DNA from: Candidatus Methylopumilus rimovensis
GTDB taxonomy: Bacteria > Pseudomonadota > Gammaproteobacteria > Burkholderiales > Methylophilaceae
Assembly (NCBI RefSeq): GCF_006364615.1
Contig: NZ_CP040986.1
Coordinates: 1,116,001-1,180,000, forward strand
DNA length: 64,000 nt
Direction of reading: 5' to 3'
In this document: positions 13,159-20,111 of the stretch, piece after piece
Position numbering within the stretch: the first letter of the stretch is position 1
Layout of the letters: the number at the start of each line of letters is the position of its first letter
Position numbers and translations under genes: made by a program
Notes under the pieces: generated by a model
Told to the model about the DNA's origin: nothing
Databases searched by the model: none
What the model saw: only the letters and a program-made list of their open reading frames with translations

Positions 13159-13199
13159 ATAAAACAATAAACTTTTAATATTGAAGAATATTGTTTTAT
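13159..13199 (-). repeat. Long-range inverted repeat in the rpoB leader
   Basis: An 11-bp perfect inverted repeat (ATAAAACAATA at 13159-13169, TATTGTTTTAT at 13189-13199) encloses 19 bases just upstream of the rpoB ribosome-binding site. In RNA it would make an AT-only stem-loop. In E. coli the rplL-rpoB spacer has an RNase III processing site; a similar role here is possible but only inferred. Confidence 0.4.
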
Positions 13200-13234
13200 A
13201 AATTTTTATAAGTTTTAACCTATTAATTAACTAA

Positions 13235-13272
13235 AACAAAAAATAGCAAAGGCTGACAGCAAGCTGTCAGCC
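13235..13272 (-). terminator. Attenuator-type hairpin between rplL and rpoB
   Basis: On the minus strand a perfect 9-bp stem (GGCTGACAG / CTGTCAGCC, plus positions 13251-13272, 4-base loop) is followed by a T-rich tail (TTTGCTATTTTTTG). It begins 14 bases after the rplL stop. This matches the place of the partial terminator that in E. coli lets only a fraction of rplJL transcription continue into rpoBC, setting the ratio of L7/L12 to polymerase. The interrupted U-tract fits partial rather than complete termination. Confidence 0.8.
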
Positions 13273-13285
13273 ATGCTAATTAGCA

Positions 13286-13666
13286 TTACTTAAGTTCTGC
13301 TGTAGCGCCAGCTTCTTTTAATTTAGCTAGTGCTTCATCAGCTGCAGCTTTTGCAACACCTTCTTTAATTGGCTTAGGTGCGCCATCTACTAAATCTTTA
13401 GCTTCTTTTAAGCCAAGACCTGTAATTTCGCGAACAGCTTTAATTACGTTTACTTTGTTGTCGCCTGAAGCATTCAACATTACTGTAAACTCAGTTTTTT
13501 CTGCAGCAGCAGCGCCGCCAGCAGCAGCAGGCGCAGCAGCAACAGCAACAGCAGCTGCAGCAGCTGAAACACCAAATTTTTCTTCCATATCTTTAATAAG
13601 TTCTGACAAGTCGAGAACTGACATTGCACTTACTGCATCTAAAATTTCAGCTTTAGAGATAGCCAT
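13286..13666 (-). CDS. rplL: 50S ribosomal protein L7/L12
   Basis: Stalk protein present in several copies per ribosome; it recruits translational GTPases. 126 residues: an N-terminal dimerisation domain, an Ala-rich hinge at about residues 35-57, and the conserved C-terminal domain containing [14 protein letters not shown]. It is preceded by rplJ (41-base gap) and followed by the strong hairpin that probably limits read-through into rpoB. The stop codon lies at the edge of a 14-bp palindrome at 13273-13286. Confidence 0.98.
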   Translation of the reverse strand: MAISKAEILDAVSAMSVLDLSELIKDMEEKFGVSAAAAAVAVAAAPAAAGGAAAAEKTEFTVMLNASGDNKVNVIKAVREITGLGLKEAKDLVDGAPKPIKEGVAKAAADEALAKLKEAGATAELK

Positions 13667-13707
13667 TTAATACTCCTAATAAAAAATTTAAATTAATCGT
13701 TTAAAAA

Positions 13708-14229
13708 TTACGCGGGTTTTTGATCGCGAACTGCTGCTAAACCACGCACAAATTTTGTTGGTACCTCATTAAGCGTACGAACAAATTTCGCAATCGGTGC
13801 TTGCATTGTTCCCAATAATTTTGCGAGTAATTCTTCACGACTTGGTAATGATGCTAATGCTTCAATATTTGAAGCGCTCATTACCTTGTTAGGCATTGCT
13901 CCTGATTTAATAACAAACTTATCGTTTGATTTGGCAAATTCATTTAGTACTTTAGCAACAGCAACCGGATCAGTTGAGATGCCATAAACTATTGGACCTA
14001 CCATTTCATTGGCTAAGTCAGAGAATGCAGTTCCATCTACGGCTCTTCGAACTAATGTGTTCTTTAAGACGCGAAGATAAACTCCTGATTTTCTGGCTTG
14101 AACTCGTAATGCTGTCATTTCGCTTACACCGATACCTCGGTTTTCAGCTAAAACAACCGCTTGAGCGCCCGCGATTTGCTTATTAACTTCAGCAACCACT
14201 GCCTTTTTTTGTTCAAGATTAAGACTCAA
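13708..14229 (-). CDS. rplJ: 50S ribosomal protein L10
   Basis: Base of the ribosomal stalk; it binds 23S rRNA and L7/L12 dimers. 173 residues. The start is a TTG codon ([15 protein letters not shown]). It is supported by AAGGAG with a six-base spacer and by alignment with the common MxLNxxxK N-terminus of L10 proteins; the next methionine would remove conserved sequence. A rare start codon on a highly expressed gene fits its known translational autoregulation. The L10 leader structure lies upstream. Confidence 0.97.
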   Translation of the reverse strand: MSLNLEQKKAVVAEVNKQIAGAQAVVLAENRGIGVSEMTALRVQARKSGVYLRVLKNTLVRRAVDGTAFSDLANEMVGPIVYGISTDPVAVAKVLNEFAKSNDKFVIKSGAMPNKVMSASNIEALASLPSREELLAKLLGTMQAPIAKFVRTLNEVPTKFVRGLAAVRDQKPA

Positions 14230-14251
14230 GGTCTTCTCCTTCCGTTAAATT

Positions 14252-14272
14252 AAGTATTAAGTAAACTTAATA
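14252..14272 (-). other. Small hairpin before the rplJ ribosome-binding site
   Basis: TATTAAG and CTTAATA (plus 14255-14261 and 14266-14272) form a 7-bp inverted repeat with a 4-base loop. It lies about 15 bases upstream of the rplJ Shine-Dalgarno sequence. It may take part in the translational control of rplJ together with the L10 leader; that role is inference. Confidence 0.35.
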
Positions 14273-14289
14273 CCAACATTACGGCGACC

Positions 14290-14385
14290 TCTATCAGGAT
14301 GCTATCCTTCAGGGGGTACCGCCATCTGCGTAGGCTCTAGCAAAAGATCACTAGAATTAGACTTGTTAGCACCTACGGTCTTTGA
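14290..14385 (-). promoter_or_regulatory. L10 leader RNA (rplJ autoregulatory leader)
   Basis: The transcript upstream of rplJ contains CCGTAGGTG and GCCTACGCAGATGGCG. The 6-base strands CGTAGG and CCTACG (plus 14329-14334 and 14372-14377) close a structured domain that includes a TCTAG/CTAGA inner helix. Sequence and position match the L10-leader family, in which the L10-L7/L12 complex binds the mRNA and represses rplJL translation. I recognise the motif by eye; a covariance-model search would confirm it. Confidence 0.75.
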
Positions 14386-14389
14386 AAGC

Positions 14390-14415
14390 TTCACTGATAT
14401 TTTTATATCAGTGAA
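14390..14415. promoter_or_regulatory. 11-bp dyad with candidate rplJ promoter -10
   Basis: A perfect inverted repeat (TTCACTGATAT / ATATCAGTGAA) has a 4-base loop. On the minus strand it contains TGATATAAA, an extended -10 element (TGn plus TATAAA, plus positions 14402-14410), where an L10 promoter would be expected. No good -35 box is visible. The dyad could be an operator, an RNA hairpin, or both. The rest of the 230-base rplA-rplJ spacer is occupied by the hairpin at 14431-14453 and the L10 leader. Confidence 0.4.
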
Positions 14416-14430
14416 CCCAAAGTTCTTTTT

Positions 14431-14453
14431 AAAAAAAGCTTTCGCTTTCTTTT
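14431..14453 (-). terminator. Terminator-like hairpin after rplA
   Basis: Starting seven bases after the rplA stop, the minus strand reads AAAGAAAGC, then the tetraloop GAAA, then GCTTTTTTT. This gives a nine-pair stem (one G-U) with a GNRA-type loop whose 3' side runs into a T-tract. It resembles a weak intrinsic terminator separating rplKA from rplJL-rpoBC transcription. The A/T-rich stem suggests partial efficiency. Confidence 0.5.
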
Positions 14454-14459
14454 AATTCT

Positions 14460-15149
14460 TTACACTAAACTTGCTGAATCGATTCTTACACCAGCACCCA
14501 TCGTGCTAGAAACCGATAATTTTTTTACAAAAATACCTTTTGTTGTTGGTGGTTTAGCTTTATTAATTGCATCAATTAATGCTGCTAAATTACCTTTTAA
14601 TTGATCAACAGAAAATGATGCTCGGCCAATAGTGCAATGCACGATACCGCCCTTGTCAGTTCTATATTGAACTTGCCCACCTTTTGCATTTTTAACTGCT
14701 GCAGCTGTATCCGGGGTTACCGTGCCCACTTTTGGATTTGGCATTAAACCTCTTGGGCCTAATACTTGTCCTAATGCTCCTACAACTTTCATAGCATCTG
14801 GCGTTGCAATTACTACGTCAAAATCCATCATGCCGCCTTTAATTTTTTCAGCGAGATCATCAAATCCAACAATATCTGCACCTGCTGCTTTTGCAGCTTC
14901 GGCTGCAGCGCCTTGAGCAAATACTGCAACACGTGTTGTTTTGCCTGTACCGTTTGGAAGTACCAATGCACCACGAATAAGTTGATCAGATTTTTTAGCA
15001 TCAATACCTAGATTGATAACTGCATCTACTGATTCATCAAATTTTGCTGTTGCTGTTTCTTTAACAAGTTGAAGACCTTCTTGCGCGGGATAAGATTTAT
15101 CACGGTCAACTTTAGATCTTAATGTTGTAATTCTTTTATTTAATGGCAT
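14460..15149 (-). CDS. rplA: 50S ribosomal protein L1
   Basis: L1 stalk protein, involved in release of E-site tRNA, and in E. coli the translational repressor of rplKA. I use the ATG at 15149 ([15 protein letters not shown], 229 residues, the usual length). GGAGGG lies eight bases upstream; the in-frame GTG three codons earlier has poor spacing. The conserved PNGTGKT and the GLMPNPKxGTVT region are present. The ATG lies one base after the rplK stop, so translation is probably coupled. Confidence 0.98.
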   Translation of the reverse strand: MPLNKRITTLRSKVDRDKSYPAQEGLQLVKETATAKFDESVDAVINLGIDAKKSDQLIRGALVLPNGTGKTTRVAVFAQGAAAEAAKAAGADIVGFDDLAEKIKGGMMDFDVVIATPDAMKVVGALGQVLGPRGLMPNPKVGTVTPDTAAAVKNAKGGQVQYRTDKGGIVHCTIGRASFSVDQLKGNLAALIDAINKAKPPTTKGIFVKKLSVSSTMGAGVRIDSASLV

Positions 15150-15150
15150 C

Positions 15151-15582
15151 TTATACACCCTCCACTTCTATACCCATGCTTCGTGCGCTACCTGCGATTG
15201 TTCGCACTGCAGCATCCATATCAGCCGCTGTAAGATCTGCCATTTTTGTTTTAGCAATTTCTTCAGCTTGCGCTCTAGTAATTTTTCCAACTTTATCTGT
15301 ATGCGGTCTTGGTGAACCTTTTTCTAATTTCGCTGCTTTCTTAATTAGAATTGATGCAGGTGGCGTTTTCATAACAAAAGTAAAGCTCTTGTCTGCGAAA
15401 GCGGTAATCACCACAGGGATAGGTAATCCGGGTTCAAAAGTTTGTGTAGCAGCATTAAATGCTTTACAAAACTCCATAATGTTTAAGCCTCTTTGACCTA
15501 ACGCAGGTCCCACTGGTGGACTCGGGTTAGCTTTGCCGGCTGGGATTTGTAGCTTTATATAGCCAACGATTTTCTTTGCCAT
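15151..15582 (-). CDS. rplK: 50S ribosomal protein L11
   Basis: GTPase-centre protein L11, needed for RelA activation by stalled ribosomes and a target of thiopeptides. 143 residues, standard length. The N-terminal [20 protein letters not shown] segment with its proline-rich signature, and the C-terminal RNA-binding domain, are intact. It lies 70 bases after nusG; that leader holds a 16-bp palindrome at 15609-15624 and could carry the L1 autoregulatory site. Confidence 0.98.
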   Translation of the reverse strand: MAKKIVGYIKLQIPAGKANPSPPVGPALGQRGLNIMEFCKAFNAATQTFEPGLPIPVVITAFADKSFTFVMKTPPASILIKKAAKLEKGSPRPHTDKVGKITRAQAEEIAKTKMADLTAADMDAAVRTIAGSARSMGIEVEGV

Positions 15583-15608
15583 TTCATTCTCCTAAATTAG
15601 GTACAAGC

Positions 15609-15624
15609 GCTTTTTTAAAAAAGC
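15609..15624. repeat. 16-bp palindrome in the nusG-rplK spacer
   Basis: GCTTTTTTAAAAAAGC is perfectly self-complementary and lies between nusG and the rplK ribosome-binding site. As RNA its centre cannot form a tight loop, so it is a poor classical terminator. It may be a weak hairpin in the rplKA leader or a DNA-level element. Function unknown. Confidence 0.35.
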
Positions 15625-15652
15625 TCCCTAGTTAATTTTTACTGCTGTACTA

Positions 15653-16189
15653 CTAAACTTCTTTTTCTACTTGGCCAAACTCAAGCTCAACTGGCGTTGC
15701 TCTACCAAAAATAACCACTGATACTTTAAGTTTGCTTTTTTCGTAATTGATATCTTCAATCGTTCCTGAGAACTCTTTAAATGGTCCGTCAATAACGCGA
15801 ATCGATTCACCTTTTTCGAATGTAAGTTTTTGCGTTGGATTAGTTTTGCTTTCGTCCATGCGCTGTAAAATAATTTCTACTTCTTTATCTTTAATTGGTG
15901 TTGGTTTTAGTGCACTTCCACCAATAAATGCTGTTACCTTCGGCGTGCTTTTAACTAGATGCCAACTCTCGTCATTCATTTCCATTTGAACGAGAACATA
16001 ACCTGGGTATAGTTTTCTTTCGCTTAATGTTTTTTGGCCAGCCTTCATTTCAATAACCTCTTCTACAGGTACCAAAATATCGCCAAAAAGATTCTGAAGA
16101 TTTGATCGCTCAATTCTTTCAGAAAGTCCTTTTTGAACTAACTTTTCATATCCAGAAAAAGCTTGGACAGCATACCAACGCATCGTCAT
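15653..16189 (-). CDS. nusG: Transcription termination/antitermination factor NusG
   Basis: Binds RNA polymerase and couples it to Rho or, through S10, to the ribosome. 178 residues from the ATG at 16189 ([16 protein letters not shown]). An upstream in-frame start would overlap secE. A GGGG element lies about eight bases before this ATG, and the next methionine two codons on is also possible. The NGN domain is followed by the KOW motif region ([19 protein letters not shown]). It starts two bases after secE, the usual secE-nusG pair. Confidence 0.97.
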   Translation of the reverse strand: MTMRWYAVQAFSGYEKLVQKGLSERIERSNLQNLFGDILVPVEEVIEMKAGQKTLSERKLYPGYVLVQMEMNDESWHLVKSTPKVTAFIGGSALKPTPIKDKEVEIILQRMDESKTNPTQKLTFEKGESIRVIDGPFKEFSGTIEDINYEKSKLKVSVVIFGRATPVELEFGQVEKEV

Positions 16190-16191
16190 TA

Positions 16192-16536
16192 CTAACCCCG
16201 TCCCAATAACCAATTAATCATGTATGAAAAACTTATATCTACTAATGCCAGGAAAACTGCCATCACAGCAACAAGAATAAATACAGTAATTGTCATTTGT
16301 ATTGTTTCTTTTCTTGTTGGCCATACAACCCTTTTAGCTTCAACAATGGATTCATTAATAAATCCAAATGTCTTTTGACCAAGAGCCGTTTTCCAAAAAA
16401 CTAGACTTGCTAATGCAAGTCCAACAAGAATTGTTAGTATTCTTAATACTAAGGCTTGATCACTTAATAGATAAAACCCAACTATTCCTGCTACAAAAAG
16501 TAAGAATGAAAAAACAATTTTTAACTTATCCGTCAT
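16192..16536 (-). CDS. secE: Preprotein translocase subunit SecE
   Basis: Small essential subunit of the SecYEG channel. 114 residues with three predicted membrane segments (about residues 5-25, 30-48 and 83-108), the E. coli-like long form. The conserved amphipathic region precedes the last helix ([13 protein letters not shown] at about 65-77). It lies 19 bases after tRNA-Trp and two before nusG, so it is expressed from the tRNA-tuf transcript. Confidence 0.95.
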   Translation of the reverse strand: MTDKLKIVFSFLLFVAGIVGFYLLSDQALVLRILTILVGLALASLVFWKTALGQKTFGFINESIVEAKRVVWPTRKETIQMTITVFILVAVMAVFLALVDISFSYMINWLLGRG

Positions 16537-16555
16537 TAATACTTCTTTCTTTTAA

Positions 16556-16631
16556 TGGCAGGCCAGGAGGGTCTCGAACCCCCAACCCTCGGTTTTGGAG
16601 ACCGATACTCTACCAATTGAGCTACTGGCCT
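16556..16631 (-). tRNA. trpT: tRNA-Trp (anticodon CCA)
   Basis: 76 bases including the encoded CCA end. The acceptor stem AGGCCAG/CTGGCCT, the anticodon loop CTCCAAA (anticodon CCA) and the T-arm GGTTCGAGACC are all visible. It lies between tuf and secE, a position conserved in many proteobacteria. Confidence 0.98.
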
Positions 16632-16654
16632 AAATATAAAATTTATCTCTAAAA

Positions 16655-17845
16655 CTATTCAATCACCTTAGCAACAACACCAGCACCTACTGTGCGGCCA
16701 CCTTCACGAATCGCAAAGCGTAAGCCTTCTTCCATCGCGATTGGTGCAATGAGTGTTACTGTAATTGACACGTTGTCACCTGGCATCACCATTTCTGTGC
16801 CTGCTGGTAAATCAACAGCGCCTGTGACGTCTGTTGTTCTGAAGTAGAACTGTGGACGGTAACCATTGAAGAATGGTGTATGACGACCACCTTCATCTTT
16901 ACCAAGCACATAGATCTCTGCAGTGAATTTTGTATGTGGTGTGATTGAACCTGATTTAGCTAATACTTGACCACGTTCAACTTCTTCACGTTTTGTACCA
17001 CGTAACAACACACCTACGTTGTCACCTGCTTGACCTTGGTCAAGTAACTTACGGAACATTTCAACGCCTGTACATGTTGTTTTAAGTGTAGGTTTGATAC
17101 CTACGATTTCAATTTCATCACCCACTTTAACAATACCGCGCTCAATACGACCTGTCACAACAGTACCGCGACCTGAGATTGAGAATACGTCTTCAACTGG
17201 CATTAAGAATGCACCGTCGATTGCACGCTCTGGTGTTGGGATGTAGCTATCAAGTGCTTCAGCTAATTTAAAGATTGATGGTTCACCAATTTCAGATTGG
17301 TCACCTTCGAGTGCTAATTTTGCAGAACCCATCACGATCGGTGTTTTGTCGCCTGGGAAGTCATACTTCGTTAAAAGGTCACGCACTTCCATTTCAACGA
17401 GTTCTAATAATTCTTTGTCATCCACCATGTCTGCTTTGTTTAAGAAGACCACAATGTAAGGCACGCCCACTTGGCGAGCTAAAAGGATATGTTCACGTGT
17501 TTGAGGCATTGGGCCGTCAGCTGCTGAACATACTAGGATTGCGCCGTCCATCTGCGCTGCACCTGTAATCATATTTTTAACATAGTCAGCATGGCCTGGG
17601 CAGTCAACGTGCGCATAGTGGCGATTCGCTGTTTCGTATTCTACGTGTGCTGTATTAATTGTAATACCGCGTGCTTTTTCTTCTGGCGCCGCATCAATTT
17701 GATCGTAAGCTTTAGCTTCTCCACCAAATTTCTTAGCAAGAATCGTTGTGATTGCCGCTGTCAGTGTTGTCTTACCATGGTCAACGTGACCAATTGTGCC
17801 GACGTTCACATGGGGTTTGGTACGTTCAAATTTGCCTTTTGCCAT
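16655..17845 (-). CDS. tuf: Elongation factor Tu, copy 2
   Basis: Second EF-Tu gene, 396 residues, identical in protein to the copy at 379-1569. The DNA also matches base for base as far as I can read it, over 16651-17853 (offset 16276), including 4 bases past the stop and 8 before the start. It is the tufB-type copy, placed after four tRNA genes and before tRNA-Trp and secE. No promoter is seen in the 43 bases before it, so it is probably cotranscribed with the tRNAs and released by tRNA processing. Confidence 0.99.
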   Translation of the reverse strand: MAKGKFERTKPHVNVGTIGHVDHGKTTLTAAITTILAKKFGGEAKAYDQIDAAPEEKARGITINTAHVEYETANRHYAHVDCPGHADYVKNMITGAAQMDGAILVCSAADGPMPQTREHILLARQVGVPYIVVFLNKADMVDDKELLELVEMEVRDLLTKYDFPGDKTPIVMGSAKLALEGDQSEIGEPSIFKLAEALDSYIPTPERAIDGAFLMPVEDVFSISGRGTVVTGRIERGIVKVGDEIEIVGIKPTLKTTCTGVEMFRKLLDQGQAGDNVGVLLRGTKREEVERGQVLAKSGSITPHTKFTAEIYVLGKDEGGRHTPFFNGYRPQFYFRTTDVTGAVDLPAGTEMVMPGDNVSITVTLIAPIAMEEGLRFAIREGGRTVGAGVVAKVIE

Positions 17846-17888
17846 AATGTTATATCCTTAATTAATTACATTCTTCAAAATAATCTAC

Positions 17889-17963
<75 letters not shown>

Positions 17964-17985
17964 GTGTCCAAATTCTCAAAATATC

Positions 17986-18061
17986 TGGAGCGGGCGACGA
18001 GGTTCGAACTCGCGACATTTAGTTTGGAAAACTAATGCTCTACCAGCTGAGCTACACCCGC
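17986..18061 (-). tRNA. glyT: tRNA-Gly (anticodon TCC)
   Basis: 76 bases with encoded CCA. Acceptor stem GCGGGTG/CGCCCGC with one G-U pair; anticodon arm TTAGT-TTTCCAA-ACTAA gives anticodon TCC, which reads GGA and GGG. Third tRNA of the thrU-tyrU-glyT-thrT-tufB-type cluster. Confidence 0.98.
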
Positions 18062-18110
18062 ACACCCATGGATCTAATCTCCACGTCGCCTCTAAAGAGG
18101 CTTTTACTCA

Positions 18111-18195
18111 TGGTGGAGGGGGAAGGATTCGAACCTTCGTACTCAGAGAGAACGGATTTACAGTCCGTCGCCTTTAACCACTCGGCCACCCCTCC
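18111..18195 (-). tRNA. tyrU: tRNA-Tyr (anticodon GTA)
   Basis: 85-base class II tRNA with a long variable arm and encoded CCA. Acceptor stem begins GGAGGGG; anticodon arm CGGAC-TGTAAA-TCCG gives anticodon GTA. Second in the tRNA-tuf cluster. Confidence 0.98.
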
Positions 18196-18281
18196 AAACC
18201 GAACCCTAAATTATGTTGGTTTTTTAGACTTTTGTCAAACTAATGAGGGACTTATAGAAAGGGAATAAATACAAAATAAGA

Positions 18282-18357
18282 TGGTGCCGGATGTCGGAAT
18301 CGAACTGACGACCTTCGCATTACAAGTGCGCTGCTCTACCAACTGAGCTAATCCGGC
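18282..18357 (-). tRNA. thrU: tRNA-Thr (anticodon TGT)
   Basis: 76 bases with encoded CCA. Acceptor stem GCCGGAT/ATCCGGC; anticodon loop CTTGTAA gives anticodon TGT, which reads ACA and ACG. First gene of the tRNA-tuf transcript, starting about ten bases downstream of the predicted transcription start. The 86 bases between it and tRNA-Tyr contain no feature I can recognise. Confidence 0.98.
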
Positions 18358-18364
18358 GTTATCA

Positions 18365-18405
18365 GGAGGCGCTACTATACCAATTTATTTAAATTTGAAC
18401 TAGTT
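18365..18405 (-). promoter_or_regulatory. Promoter of the tRNA-tuf operon with GC-rich discriminator
   Basis: The minus strand carries an extended -10, TGGTATAGT (TATAGT at plus 18374-18379), with only a weak -35 (TAGTTC, 17-base spacer). It is followed by AGCGCCTCC at the expected start. A GC-rich stretch right after the -10 is typical of stringently controlled stable-RNA promoters. No terminator separates it from sspB, so some read-through from sspB is possible. Confidence 0.6.
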
Positions 18406-18407
18406 TT

Positions 18408-18794
18408 TTAGCTCTTAACTAGGGTTAATTTAGGTTTATTGGGTGATTTTTTTGTCTCTTTTGAGTCTATTTCTTGATCTTCTTTCACTTCAAAGAACAA
18501 TCCTTCGCCGTTTTCTTTGGCATAAATGCCCTCAACAGCCGAAATCGGCAAATATAAATTTTCAGGCGCACCATTAAACCTTGCTGTAAAGGTAATTGCC
18601 TCATCTCCCATTAACAAGTCTTTAATAGATTCAGGGCTTAAGTTAAGAAGAATTTTTCCATCTTTAATAAAAGCTCTGGGTGCTAGGGTATTTTGATCTA
18701 TTTTTACAAGCAAGTAAGGCGTGTATTGCTCAGCAACACACCATTCATATATCGCCCTTACAAGATAAGGTTTGGTCGAAGCTGATTTTGCCAT
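18408..18794 (-). CDS. sspB: ClpXP protease specificity-enhancing factor SspB
   Basis: Adaptor that delivers ssrA-tagged and other substrates to ClpXP. 128 residues: a folded substrate-binding domain at about 1-105 (MAKSASTKPYLVRAIYEW), then a flexible acidic linker. The extreme C-terminal LTLVK fits the short motif that docks on the ClpX zinc-binding domain. It is ten bases after sspA, the usual sspAB pair. Confidence 0.95.
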   Translation of the reverse strand: MAKSASTKPYLVRAIYEWCVAEQYTPYLLVKIDQNTLAPRAFIKDGKILLNLSPESIKDLLMGDEAITFTARFNGAPENLYLPISAVEGIYAKENGEGLFFEVKEDQEIDSKETKKSPNKPKLTLVKS

Positions 18795-18804
18795 TGATAC
18801 TAAA

Positions 18805-19404
18805 TTATTTTCTCATCGCTTTTTCTGAAGGAGTCATTGCGTCAGCATAAAGCGGTCTTGAAAATAATTTCTCTGCATACTTAAGTAATGGCGCTGCTTG
18901 ATTTGGAAGCTCAATACCGTAATGACCTAAACGCCATAATAAAGGAGCAATTGCAACATCTAACATTGAAAATTCATCGCTCAATAAATGTTGTTGTTTA
19001 GAAAAAATAGGGACAATCAAAAGTAAATTATCGCGCACATGTTTTCTTGCAATCTCTTTAGCTGATTCATCCGTTGATTCTAAAGCTGGGATATGGACAA
19101 ATAATTGTTTTTCAAAATCACTTAAAAATAAACGTGCACGCGCTCTCATAACTGGATCGGCTGGCATAAGCTGAGGATGAGGGAAGCGTTCGTCAATATA
19201 TTCATTAATAATATTAGCGTCAGTTAATACGAGATCTCTTTCCACTAATACTGGAACGGAGTTGTGCGGACTTAATATAGCTAAATCTTCCGGTTTATTT
19301 GCTAAATCAACATCAACAACCTCGAAATCCATACCCTTTTCAAATAAAACAATTCTGCAGCGATGGCTAAAAGGATCAATCGAACCTGAATATAATTTCA
19401 TCAT
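18805..19404 (-). CDS. sspA: Stringent starvation protein A (GST-fold)
   Basis: RNA polymerase-associated glutathione-S-transferase-like protein linked to starvation and acid tolerance in other bacteria. 199 residues: an N-terminal thioredoxin-like domain (about 1-80, with SVPVLVERDLVLTDANII) and an all-helical C-terminal domain. The active-site residues of true GSTs are not expected to be functional in this family. Two adjacent ATGs are present and the first is used. It lies two bases after petC, the conserved petABC-sspAB arrangement of betaproteobacteria. Confidence 0.95.
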   Translation of the reverse strand: MMKLYSGSIDPFSHRCRIVLFEKGMDFEVVDVDLANKPEDLAILSPHNSVPVLVERDLVLTDANIINEYIDERFPHPQLMPADPVMRARARLFLSDFEKQLFVHIPALESTDESAKEIARKHVRDNLLLIVPIFSKQQHLLSDEFSMLDVAIAPLLWRLGHYGIELPNQAAPLLKYAEKLFSRPLYADAMTPSEKAMRK

Positions 19405-19406
19405 AA

Positions 19407-20111
19407 TTATTTAATATCTTTCCAAAATTCTTTCTTGAGATTGATTGTTAAAACTAATAACAATCCGAGGAATAACAAAACATAATACCCCATATGGAGT
19501 CTTTTTAGCTTTGATGGCTCTGACATGAATGTAAGGTAATTTACAAGATCCCCTACAAGCGCATCATATTCTTTTACTGAAAGCGTGCCTGGTTTAACGA
19601 GCTCCAAAGTATGATGCTCTTCATTTAACTTTTGATCACCCTGTAATTTCCATAAAATATGAGGCATTGCTGTTTTATCAAAAACAGTATTATTCCATCC
19701 AGTCGGTCTAGATGAGTCACGATAATATCCTCTTAAGTAACTATATATCCAGTCCGCACCTCTTGCTCTTACTTCAACAGAAAGGTCAGGTGGGTTTGCA
19801 CCAAACCAATCCTTTGCATCTTTTTTAGTCATTGCAATTTTCATAGGCTCGCCAACTTTTTCTGCTGTGAAAAGTAAATTCTCTTTAATCAAGTTATCAG
19901 ATAAGCCGATATCTTTTAAACGGTTGTATCTCATGTAATTTGCACTATGGCAATTCAAACAATAATTGATAAATGTTTTTGCTCCTCTTTGAAGAGAAGC
20001 TTGATCATTTAAATCGATAGGTGCTTTATCTAATATGAGATGCTCATTCGCAAATCCAACGCTTGAATAAACAAAAATAATTATTAAAAATAATTTAGTT
20101 AAAATTTTCAT
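19407..20111 (-). CDS. petC: Cytochrome c1 of the bc1 complex
   Basis: Heme-bearing subunit that passes electrons from the Rieske centre to soluble cytochrome c. 234 residues: signal peptide at about 1-21, the heme motif CLNCH at residues 51-55, and one C-terminal membrane anchor (about 206-225). The heme is attached in the periplasm, which fits the System II maturation genes further upstream. Its ATG overlaps the petB stop by four bases (ATGA). Confidence 0.96.
   Translation of the reverse strand: MKILTKLFLIIIFVYSSVGFANEHLILDKAPIDLNDQASLQRGAKTFINYCLNCHSANYMRYNRLKDIGLSDNLIKENLLFTAEKVGEPMKIAMTKKDAKDWFGANPPDLSVEVRARGADWIYSYLRGYYRDSSRPTGWNNTVFDKTAMPHILWKLQGDQKLNEEHHTLELVKPGTLSVKEYDALVGDLVNYLTFMSEPSKLKRLHMGYYVLLFLGLLLVLTINLKKEFWKDIK

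Noticed and set aside
13137-13160. Eight-codon N-terminal extension of rpoB
   Set aside because: The extension covers the AGGAGA ribosome-binding site of the downstream ATG and is not part of known RpoB N-termini.
375-17853. Possible composite mobile element flanked by the identical tuf copies
   Set aside because: The enclosed genes are the conserved ribosomal and polymerase block in standard order, no transposase is present, and tuf duplication at these two sites is ancestral in proteobacteria.
18088-18101. GCCTC-TAAA-GAGGC hairpin followed by TTTT on the plus strand
   Set aside because: No plus-strand gene ends here. On the minus strand, where the tRNAs are transcribed, no T-tract follows. 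It is more likely a tRNA-precursor processing element or chance.
18035-18268. 77-codon plus-strand frame across the tRNA genes
   Set aside because: It runs through tRNA-Tyr and the end of tRNA-Gly on the opposite strand; tRNA structures explain the sequence.
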